DNA of 27,973 nt from Planctomycetota bacterium (GTDB taxonomy: Bacteria > Planctomycetota > Brocadiia > Brocadiales > Brocadiaceae): NCBI GenBank assembly GCA_023261465.1, contig JAHFOW010000007.1, positions 1 through 27,973 on the forward strand. The letters are read 5' to 3'. The notes under the pieces are model-generated. The model saw only the letters and a list, made by a program, of their open reading frames with translations. It had not been told where the DNA came from and ran no database searches. Every line of letters starts with the position of its first letter. Position 1 is the stretch's first letter. The position numbers and the translations under genes are program-made. Below, one piece after another: positions 21,948-27,973 of the stretch.

Positions 21948-23873
21948 CTATATCTTTAATCCAATTTCCACACCTTCAGAGACAGCCTCCAGGACTGTGC
22001 GGCCTTCTACTGCATCGCCAATGGTATAAACCTCCGGCACTGCACCACGAAGAGACGCAGCAAGTGTCTCGTTAGGCTGATGAAGGGTGGGAATTATAAT
22101 ATTGTCAAAGCCCTCGAGTTTTTGATCAGGTTCTCTACGACGGCTAATGATTATGTAATCACGTCCCATTTCGCTTACCTTTGTATTGATATGTAATTGA
22201 GCGCCCATTTTTTTTAGCCTCTCGCTTATATGATAGCGTGGGTGTGCCGCCAGTTCCATAGCAAGGACACGTCTCATTTCTATAAGAGTAATCTTTTTTC
22301 CTCTTGAAATGAGGAAATCTGCAAGTTCACAACCTTCCGGTCCGCCGCCAACGATTGCTATATTATTTCCCAGGGAATCAACCGCAGAAAAGGCATTTCT
22401 GACACTGAGGGCGCCGCTTTCCTGCGCGCCTTTGATACCAAGGAAAACATGTTTGGCTCCGTGAGCAAGAACGACAGCATCTGCATTAAATTGTTTTATC
22501 GTCGCCTCGTCAGCTTCTTTATTCACCTGAATCACGGTATTCGTCTTTTTTACCTGATTAATGAGGTAATCGAGAAATTTTTTCATAGGCTCTTTTTTGG
22601 GCGCCAGGGATGCGTACCGGAAACTTCCGCCGGGCTGCGCATCCTTTTCCCATAATGTTACACTGTGCCCACGGCTTGATAATACATGAGCAGCGGATAG
22701 TCCTGCAGGCCCGCCTCCGATAACCAATATCTTCTTTGGTATTTCAGGTTTTTGCATGTGAGCCGTCCCTTCCTTTCCAACGTAAGGATTGACTGCGCAA
22801 ACAAGTTTTTTATCAGAAATACTTTCGATACACCGATTACAACTCAGGCAGATTCTTATATCATCAAGTCGTCCTTCTTTTACTTTATTTGGAAATTGCG
22901 GGTCTGCGATGAGTGTCCGGCCAAGCGCTATGAGGTCTGCCTTATTTTGTTGTAATGTATTTTCCGCCATCTGCGGGTCTATAATTCTCCCTACGGTCAA
23001 TACCGGGATTTTTACAACGGACTTAATACCCCCGGCCAGATGAGCGAAGCATCCTTCTTCCAGATAATAGCAGGGGATGTTATAAAAGGCAGATGCATAA
23101 TTACAGGCAGAGACGTGGAGCGCGCTTGCGCCAGCCTTTTCCAGAATTTTAGCAATTTCCTTGCCTTCCGGCAGCTTGATTCCCGTGTCTGTATATTCGT
23201 CTGCGCTCATACGGCAGATAATTGGATAATCTTTGGGTGTTGATTTTCTGATGTTTTCAACAATCTCACGGGCAAATCGTGACCGGCGGATCGTGTCTCC
23301 TCCATAATCGTCAGTTCGCGTATTTGATTCTGGAGACAGGAATTGGTTTACCAGATAACCGTGCGCCATATGGATTTCAACGCCGTCAAATCCTGCCCTT
23401 ACGGCACGTTCAGCGCCTTCGGCAAATTTGGTCACCAAAGACTTAATTTCCGCAACGGTCAATTCGCGGGGCACTTGTTTGGTTAATGGACTCGGAATTG
23501 CGGAAGGGGCAACTGGCTCTAAGTTTGTATAATAAGGCAACGCCTCCTTTCCTGCATGACTCAACTGGATGACAATCTTCCCGCCAGCATCGTGGATACA
23601 GTCGGTGAGTTTTTTAAGTCCATTGATAAATTTATCATCATAGATACATAACATGCCGGCATTAACCCTGCCAGCGGGTTCTACCGCGGTGTTTTCCACC
23701 GTAATATAACCGGCGCCACCAAGTGTGCGTTCTTTGTAGTATGCAATGATCTCTTCCGTAACAAACCCTTCTGCGTTACACAAATGAGTTTCCATGGGAG
23801 GCATCACCATGCGGTTCTTGATAGTGAGGGTGCCGATTTTAAAAGGACTGAAGAGTTTTGGAAATGCAGTCAT
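21948..23873 (-). CDS. Old-Yellow-Enzyme/2,4-dienoyl-CoA reductase-type FMN, Fe-S, FAD flavoprotein
   Basis: A 641-residue NAD(P)H-dependent oxidoreductase. Residues about 5-340 form the FMN-binding TIM barrel (FSPFKIGTLTIKNRMVMPPMETH, then AGFDGVEIHMAHGYLVNQFLSP and DDYGG). A [4Fe-4S] site is C342, C345, C348 and C359 (CLSCNRC, then LVCAVNP; C-x2-C-x2-C-x10-C). It is followed by an FAD/NAD-binding half with GGGPAG at 386-391 and a second dinucleotide motif GGGPEG at 509-514. The end is TIGDAVEGRTVLEAVSEGVEIG. The architecture is that of FadH, trimethylamine dehydrogenase and enoate reductases. The substrate cannot be told. AGGAGG precedes the ATG by about 12 bases. It lies downstream of mqnE and upstream of the phosphohydrolase gene. 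Confidence 0.88.
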   Translation of the reverse strand: MTAFPKLFSPFKIGTLTIKNRMVMPPMETHLCNAEGFVTEEIIAYYKERTLGGAGYITVENTAVEPAGRVNAGMLCIYDDKFINGLKKLTDCIHDAGGKIVIQLSHAGKEALPYYTNLEPVAPSAIPSPLTKQVPRELTVAEIKSLVTKFAEGAERAVRAGFDGVEIHMAHGYLVNQFLSPESNTRTDDYGGDTIRRSRFAREIVENIRKSTPKDYPIICRMSADEYTDTGIKLPEGKEIAKILEKAGASALHVSACNYASAFYNIPCYYLEEGCFAHLAGGIKSVVKIPVLTVGRIIDPQMAENTLQQNKADLIALGRTLIADPQFPNKVKEGRLDDIRICLSCNRCIESISDKKLVCAVNPYVGKEGTAHMQKPEIPKKILVIGGGPAGLSAAHVLSSRGHSVTLWEKDAQPGGSFRYASLAPKKEPMKKFLDYLINQVKKTNTVIQVNKEADEATIKQFNADAVVLAHGAKHVFLGIKGAQESGALSVRNAFSAVDSLGNNIAIVGGGPEGCELADFLISRGKKITLIEMRRVLAMELAAHPRYHISERLKKMGAQLHINTKVSEMGRDYIIISRRREPDQKLEGFDNIIIPTLHQPNETLAASLRGAVPEVYTIGDAVEGRTVLEAVSEGVEIGLKI

Positions 23874-23942
23874 TGATTAAAAAAACCTCCTAACGTGGAT
23901 AAACATAACAAGTTTCCTGATTTCAAATATTTTACCAATGTA

Positions 23943-25058
23943 CTATACGGTCTGAACAACCCCCGTCTTTCTTCTTATCGGGTTATAAAGGGTATCTCTT
24001 TCGACCGGGTCACGGCCAGCCTCTTTGATCAATCTTACAATCTCGCTGACAGACATGGCCTCTGGTGTTTCTGCTCCGGCAGCATGGGTGATTTTTTCTT
24101 CCTGTATCGTGCCATCAATATCATCTACGCCAAAGTAAAGAGCGACCTGAGACTCTTTGATTCCCAGCATAATCCAATAGGCCTTGATATGATCAAAATT
24201 GTCGAGCATCAACCGGCTGATCGCCACGACCTTTAAATCGAGCATAGACGTGGTGCTGAAATGCCCTGTTAAATCGGTATTTTTTGGATGAAACGCAAGC
24301 GGTATAAAAGTCATAAAACCGCCAGTTTTATCCTGAAGTTCTCTTAACATGATCAGATGATGGACTCTGTCTTCGGGTGTTTCAACGTGGCCGTAGAGCA
24401 TGGTTGCATTGCTTCTCAAACCCAGATTATGTGCCTCGCACATTATTCTTAACCATCCCGCTCCGTTTAATTTCTCAGGACATAGCTGCTCACGGACTCT
24501 TGGAGAAAATACCTCTGCGCCTCCCCCGGGCAGTGATCCTAGTCCGGCTTCCTTGAGTATTTTTAACGTTTGGCGTACGGAAAGCTTTGCTATTTGAGAC
24601 AGGTGCTCGATTTCTACAGCGGTAAATGCCTTGATATGGATGTCAGGGCAATGTTCATGAATTTCCCTGATTATGTCTACATAAAAATCAAAAGGAATGT
24701 CCGGGTGCAGTCCGCCGACAATGTGCAATTCGGTTGCCCCCTCCTCTGCTGCTGTTATGGCTTTTTCTAATAGTTCTTCCCTGCCCATGGCATACGAACC
24801 GGCATCCTCTTTATCCTTGCTAAACGCGCAGAACTTGCATCGGTTCTTGCAAATGTTGGAATAATTGACGTGGCGATTGATGACGTAATACGCCTTGTTG
24901 CCATTTTTACGTTCACGGATAATATTAGCACAATGACCAATATGGAGGATATCGTTAGACTTGAAAAGCCTTACACCGTCGTCAAGACCCAATCGTTCTC
25001 CGTGTTCTGCTTTTTTGAGGATATCATAGATAGGCGAAGATTTGAATAATTTTTCCAT
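23943..25058 (-). CDS. mqnE: Aminofutalosine synthase (radical SAM)
   Basis: 371 residues; a radical S-adenosylmethionine enzyme of the futalosine pathway, joining an adenosyl radical to 3-[(1-carboxyvinyl)oxy]benzoate to give aminofutalosine, a precursor of menaquinone. The cluster motif CKNRCKFC gives C70, C74 and C77. The MqnE-type stretch GLGSLPGGGAEVFSPRVREQLCPEKL (about 192-218) follows, then the typical C terminus with WIMLGIKESQVALYFGVDDIDGT and IREAGRDPVERDTLYN-like ending. MqnC, the other radical SAM enzyme of the route, has a different signature, so MqnE is preferred. It uses S-adenosylmethionine, whose synthetase is encoded elsewhere in the window. It sits 22 bp after tyrS and 69 bp before the flavoprotein gene. 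Other mqn genes are not in this window. Confidence 0.93.
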   Translation of the reverse strand: MEKLFKSSPIYDILKKAEHGERLGLDDGVRLFKSNDILHIGHCANIIRERKNGNKAYYVINRHVNYSNICKNRCKFCAFSKDKEDAGSYAMGREELLEKAITAAEEGATELHIVGGLHPDIPFDFYVDIIREIHEHCPDIHIKAFTAVEIEHLSQIAKLSVRQTLKILKEAGLGSLPGGGAEVFSPRVREQLCPEKLNGAGWLRIMCEAHNLGLRSNATMLYGHVETPEDRVHHLIMLRELQDKTGGFMTFIPLAFHPKNTDLTGHFSTTSMLDLKVVAISRLMLDNFDHIKAYWIMLGIKESQVALYFGVDDIDGTIQEEKITHAAGAETPEAMSVSEIVRLIKEAGRDPVERDTLYNPIRRKTGVVQTV

Positions 25059-25080
25059 AAATCTTTGTTATTGAAAATGC

Positions 25081-26304
25081 TTATCCATTACTTATTACCA
25101 CCCGCGCAAATCTTCGTTTGCCTACTTTGAGAATGGAACCGGATTTTATCTCGGTATTTAAGGTGGCGTCCGTAATCGATTCATTGTTTATACTCACGCC
25201 GCCCTGCTCAATTAATCGTCGTGCTTCACTGTTGGTCGCAGCAAAACCACATAATACCATGAGATGGACAATCCATATCTTGCCATAGGGTAGTTCGCTG
25301 TTTGATATGTGCACTTCCGGTATATCATCTGGCAGGGCGTGTTCTTTGAAAATACGGTCAAATTCAGCGGAGGCAGCATCCGCCTCTTTTTTGTTATAAT
25401 AACGGTGTACAACGGCCTTTGCAAGCACAACCTTTGCCGTACGGGGGTGTGTGTGGCGATGATCGAGTAATTGTTCGATTTCCTGAATACCCAAGTCTGT
25501 CATAATCTCGAAATATTTGCGCATGAGATTGTCAGGGATAGACATTACCTTGCCAAACATCTCTCTGGGCGGTTCGGTTATACCAATGTAATTCCCCAGA
25601 CTCTTGCTCATCTTTTTATTACCATCGATGCCTTCAAGAAGGGGTGTTGTCAATGCGATCTGCGGCTCCATGTTCGCATCCTTCTGCAGGTCTCTTCCCA
25701 CAATAAGGCTAAAGAGCTGGTCTGTGCCCCCTAATTCTATATCACTCTTGATCATGACGGAGTCGTAGCCCTGCATCAGGGGATAGATGAATTCATGGAC
25801 GCTAATAGGGATACCGGCTGCATAACGTTTCGTAAAATCATCGCGCTCCATCATGCGGGCTACCGTCATTTTTGCGGCAAGTTTGATAACCTCATTAAAG
25901 GTCATCTTTTCAAACCATGTGCTGTTGTATATCACTTCTGTCGTGTTTAAATCAAGAATCTTGCCTGCCTGCGCGAGATAGGTCTTTGCATTTTCCAAAA
26001 CCTTTTCATAGGTAATCATGGGTCGAGTCTTGTTGACTCCTGATGGGTCGCCAACCGTTGCCGTATAATCGCCGATAATAAGGACGGCCGTGTGCCCAAG
26101 TGATTGAAAAGTGTGTAGTTTATGGAGGGGAATGGCGTTCCCGATGTGTATATCGGGGGCCGTCGGGTCAAGCCCTAATTTTACCCTGAGCGGTTTGTTT
26201 TCCTGGTGCGACCTTTTTAGTTTTTTGGTTAATTCTTCTTTTGTGACAATATCTACTGTACCACGCAGTAGAATATCCAACTGTTCTTCTACATCTCTGA
26301 ACAT
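25081..26304 (-). CDS. tyrS: Tyrosyl-tRNA synthetase
   Basis: 407 residues; a class I synthetase charging tRNA-Tyr. The HIGH-type signature is HIGNAIPLHKL (H53-I-G-N56), the KMSKS loop is at 231-235 (KMSKSLGNYIG), and residues PLMQGYDSVMIKSDIELGGTDQLFSLIVGRDLQ form the tyrosine pocket. A C-terminal S4-like RNA-binding domain (about 340-407: NSEARRLIEQGGVSINNE) is present. The HIGN variant and the DPTAPDIHIG context fit the TyrS2/TyrZ-like branch. A GGAGG ribosome binding site lies just before the ATG, after a small ATCACTC-GT-GAGTGAT hairpin (26324-26339) in the 42-bp gap to the upstream protease gene. Confidence 0.96.
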   Translation of the reverse strand: MFRDVEEQLDILLRGTVDIVTKEELTKKLKRSHQENKPLRVKLGLDPTAPDIHIGNAIPLHKLHTFQSLGHTAVLIIGDYTATVGDPSGVNKTRPMITYEKVLENAKTYLAQAGKILDLNTTEVIYNSTWFEKMTFNEVIKLAAKMTVARMMERDDFTKRYAAGIPISVHEFIYPLMQGYDSVMIKSDIELGGTDQLFSLIVGRDLQKDANMEPQIALTTPLLEGIDGNKKMSKSLGNYIGITEPPREMFGKVMSIPDNLMRKYFEIMTDLGIQEIEQLLDHRHTHPRTAKVVLAKAVVHRYYNKKEADAASAEFDRIFKEHALPDDIPEVHISNSELPYGKIWIVHLMVLCGFAATNSEARRLIEQGGVSINNESITDATLNTEIKSGSILKVGKRRFARVVISNG

Positions 26305-26323
26305 AGATCCTCCGGTGTATCAC

Positions 26324-26339
26324 TCGTGAGTGATGAATA
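26324..26339. other. Short palindrome before tyrS
   Basis: ATCACTC-GT-GAGTGAT, a perfect 7-bp inverted repeat between the end of the CPBP protease gene and the ribosome binding site of tyrS. It could modulate tyrS translation or be an operator. No T-box features (specifier loop, T-box sequence) are seen, and the gap is too short for one. Confidence 0.4.
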
Positions 26340-26346
26340 GATCAAA

Positions 26347-27177
26347 TTAGAATACCGGCACCTTTCCATCAAAAAAAAATTTAAAATACAATAAAAAAAC
26401 AAGGGTTAGTGAATTATGGAGAATATGAACGACAACTGAGGCTGCGAGGGTCTGTGTCCTTTCATATAAGTTACCCAGGAGCATACCAAGAATAAAAATC
26501 TGTAAAAAAGCAAATGCATCCATGTGGACAGCAGCGAAGAGGGCAGAGCTTACCAGTGTTGCATACTGCCCGCCCATGGAATTTTTCAATGCCGATTGCA
26601 GAAATCCACGGAATAAAATTTCCTCTACAACTGGCGCTACAACGACTCCAAAGAATACCAAGCTGAATAAGACAAAGAAAGACCTTTCTCCTAATACCCA
26701 TTGTACAACATCCTGCATCTCCGGCATTATTCCATAATAAGTTGAGATCAGGTTGATGATAAAACCTGCCAGAATAATTACAGGAAGCGTAATCAGGTAT
26801 TTTTTAATGCCGAGTTTTATATTGCTTGATAAGTCTGCAAAGGTAAGACCCAGTGCAGCAACCGATTGGCCATATTTTATCCGAACAATATAGAACACAT
26901 AGGAACAAATAAGCACGTTAATAAAAAATGAGATAAAGAGCACCAGGTACCGGTATCCAACGGTGTAGGTGTTAGTAGCATGGCCGGAAATTGCATAAAT
27001 AGCCCGTGTAATCAGAGGCATTCCGACAAACATAAGAAGCATATAGAAAAAAAAGACCTTTATGGCATCCGTTATATTCCATCGATAGTTAAACACTGTT
27101 CCTTTGCGGACCTTTGCAGTGTCAGCCTTTAATAATTTGAATAAATACTTCTCTGTTTCGTGGTCCATCAAATTCAC
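26347..27177 (-). CDS. CPBP-family intramembrane metalloprotease
   Basis: An integral membrane protein of the CPBP (CAAX protease and bacteriocin-processing) family, 276 residues from the first possible start. The three family motifs are present: EEILFRG (E185, E186), FAAVH (F214, H218) and HILHN (H251, N255). Several hydrophobic helices are seen from about 41-60, 77-100, 127-148, 166-183, 205-235 and 245-265. The start is uncertain. A GTG at 27177 or ATG at 27168 overlaps the upstream YjbQ gene by 47-56 bases. A GTG at 27096, just after that gene's stop and preceded by AAAGGA, would give 249 residues and still keeps all helices and motifs. Possible roles include prenyl-protein or peptide processing; the substrate is unknown. 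Confidence 0.82.
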   Translation of the reverse strand: MNLMDHETEKYLFKLLKADTAKVRKGTVFNYRWNITDAIKVFFFYMLLMFVGMPLITRAIYAISGHATNTYTVGYRYLVLFISFFINVLICSYVFYIVRIKYGQSVAALGLTFADLSSNIKLGIKKYLITLPVIILAGFIINLISTYYGIMPEMQDVVQWVLGERSFFVLFSLVFFGVVVAPVVEEILFRGFLQSALKNSMGGQYATLVSSALFAAVHMDAFAFLQIFILGMLLGNLYERTQTLAASVVVHILHNSLTLVFLLYFKFFFDGKVPVF

Positions 27178-27517
27178 AAAAGTAAATGCCCTGCCATATC
27201 CCTCGTATCAATCTTCCTTCCGAAATGGGTATAGATACAGAAGAACCCACGAGCGTTGATTTTATATGGGCTGCGGAGTTTCCCTCGCCATGGGTATAGT
27301 TGCCATTCCAGGGGACTATGTTATCAAGTTTGTTGAGAATATCTTTCCGTACAGAAGGATCGGCATTTTCATTGATCGTAACGCCAGCCGTAGTATGTGG
27401 TATGTATACATAACACATGCCTTCTCTTGTTTCTGATTTTTGTACAATTTCACTAACCGCTTGTGTTATATCAATAAATTCGCTTCTTGAATGTGTTTTT
27501 ATGGATACTTTTTCCAT
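27122..27517 (-). CDS. yjbQ: YjbQ/UPF0047 family protein
   Basis: 131 residues of the YjbQ family, small proteins with a conserved histidine-rich, probably metal-binding site; some members show weak thiamine phosphate synthase activity. H41 in PHTTAGVTINENADP, H76 in YTHGEGNSAAH and H84 are the expected site residues, and IPISEGRLIRGIWQGIYFCEFDGPRNR is the usual C-terminal signature. It appears to be the first gene of the long - strand run ending near 19842. A promoter-like TTGACA-17-TACGAT lies upstream. Confidence 0.88.
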   Translation of the reverse strand: MEKVSIKTHSRSEFIDITQAVSEIVQKSETREGMCYVYIPHTTAGVTINENADPSVRKDILNKLDNIVPWNGNYTHGEGNSAAHIKSTLVGSSVSIPISEGRLIRGIWQGIYFCEFDGPRNREVFIQIIKG

Positions 27518-27565
27518 TTTCGAAATTTATGTAGCCTCTGCGCTCTTTGCGAACGCTGGAGTGGA

Positions 27566-27594
27566 ATACTACAATTTATAAGTAAATGTAGTAT
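27566..27594. promoter_or_regulatory. Inverted repeat at the start region of the YjbQ transcript
   Basis: ATACTACA (27566-27573) and TGTAGTAT (27587-27594) form an 8-bp inverted repeat. The next bases (ATTTA / TAAA) pair as well, with one bulge, giving 12 of 13. It overlaps the -10 end of the leftward promoter at 27593-27621 and its expected transcription start, so a repressor operator or a 5' hairpin is plausible. Confidence 0.5.
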
Positions 27595-27621
27595 CGTAAT
27601 AGTTAGAGGCGATTTTGTCAA
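27593..27621 (-). promoter_or_regulatory. Promoter for the YjbQ-led - strand run
   Basis: On the - strand: TTGACA (27621-27616), 17-bp spacer, TACGAT (27598-27593). The -35 is perfect and the -10 has 4 of 6 consensus bases. Transcription would begin near 27586, about 70 bases before the ATG. Confidence 0.55.
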
Positions 27622-27674
27622 ATCTAATTGTTGTTTCAGGGGTGGAATACGAATAATTAGGAATGAAGGAAAAT

Positions 27675-27973
27675 ATGAAAAAGAGAATTATGCGTTTTGC
27701 AGCGCCTGTAGTTTTCCGATATGTACGACTTTATTACAAAACCTTTTTGCTGAACAGTGGAGTTTAAATCAAAACAATATTGAAAAAACTGCAGCGAATA
27801 CCTGGAAAACTGAAACGGTGGAAACGTTAAGTAATAATGTTTATCTTTCTTCAAGGACAATTGCGATAGATTCAGATGGGCATCCTCACATTGTTTATAG
27901 TAAAGACACTCATCTTTATCATGCATATCACGATGGAATTAACCCAAGTTCGACAATCAAAAATCATATCTAC
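27675..27973 (+). CDS. Start of a secreted protein, reading frame broken by an apparent -1 base in a TTTT run; runs off the window
   Basis: The ATG at 27675 follows AAGGA by a few bases and begins MKKRIMRFAAPVVF, a signal-peptide start, but this frame stops after about 31 codons. From about 27716 a frame offset by one base continues open to the window end: PICTTLLQNLFA, then EQWSLNQ, and later SRTIAIDSDGHPHIVYS. Adding one T to the TTTT at 27712-27715 joins the two into one sensible signal peptide (cleavage near NLFA) plus an exported chain. The mature part resembles large secreted proteins with repeated 'IAIDSDGHPHIVY...LYHAYHDG' blades, probably beta-propeller-like. Either the base is missing in this assembly or the gene is truly frameshifted. 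The C-terminal portion lies outside the window. Confidence 0.55.

Noticed and set aside
26305..26346. Short gap before tyrS considered for a T-box riboswitch.
   Set aside because: Only 42 bp, with a single 7-bp palindrome and no T-box or specifier elements.
1..27973. CRISPR arrays, tRNA and rRNA genes, insertion sequences and prophage genes.
   Set aside because: No regularly spaced direct repeats, no tRNA-like cloverleaf noticed in the gaps, and no transposase, integrase or phage structural motif among the supported genes. A covariance search would be needed to exclude small RNAs.

Overview
The window looks like chromosomal DNA of an anammox-type planctomycete (Candidatus Brocadia / Kuenenia / Jettenia group). 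This is an inference from gene content, not a database match. The supporting signs are a run of secreted monoheme c-type cytochromes, a periplasmic cupredoxin-like protein, aminofutalosine synthase (the futalosine route to menaquinone), an archaeal-type methionine adenosyltransferase, a moderate GC content, and intergenic spaces full of short palindromic repeats. I see no phage, transposase, CRISPR, rRNA or tRNA. No single cassette stands out as a complete new system. The most unusual parts are the cytochrome trio with its long structured leaders, the iron-sulfur-free MutY-like glycosylase, and a composite repeat family whose head is constant while its hairpin changes.

Layout, left half (mostly + strand). 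A MutY-like glycosylase without an iron-sulfur cluster is followed by an AddA/RecB-type helicase-nuclease (345-4667). Next comes a DUF4912 protein preceded by a near-consensus promoter and a 12-bp inverted-repeat operator, then a GH57/DUF1957 alpha-glucan branching-type enzyme, which together make a glycogen-type module (4874-7683). A BCAM0308-type zinc-ribbon protein, a universal stress protein tightly linked to an archaeal-type S-adenosylmethionine synthetase, an RMD1/DUF155-like membrane-anchored protein, an exported cupredoxin-like protein and a guanine/cytosine-deaminase-type enzyme follow (7972-12866).

Middle. On the - strand, proS, DUF4416, ndk and an RluA-type pseudouridine synthase form one run (16721 to 12978). 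A divergent promoter region (16775-16841) drives proS leftwards and, rightwards, a cluster of three exported monoheme cytochromes c (17104-18956): two related helical c'-like proteins with the heme motif near the C terminus and one class I cytochrome. The cluster ends in a strong intrinsic terminator at 19008-19044.

Right half (- strand). A nicotinamidase/isochorismatase-family hydrolase stands alone. A long, tightly packed run, read from right to left, holds YjbQ, a CPBP membrane protease, tyrS, mqnE, an Old-Yellow-Enzyme/dienoyl-CoA-reductase-type flavoprotein, an AlkP-superfamily phosphohydrolase and a metallo-beta-lactamase-fold hydrolase (27517 to 19842). At the right edge the + strand begins a secreted protein whose reading frame is broken by one apparently missing T in a TTTT run.

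All functional statements rest on motifs read by eye. No alignment, structure prediction or search was run.
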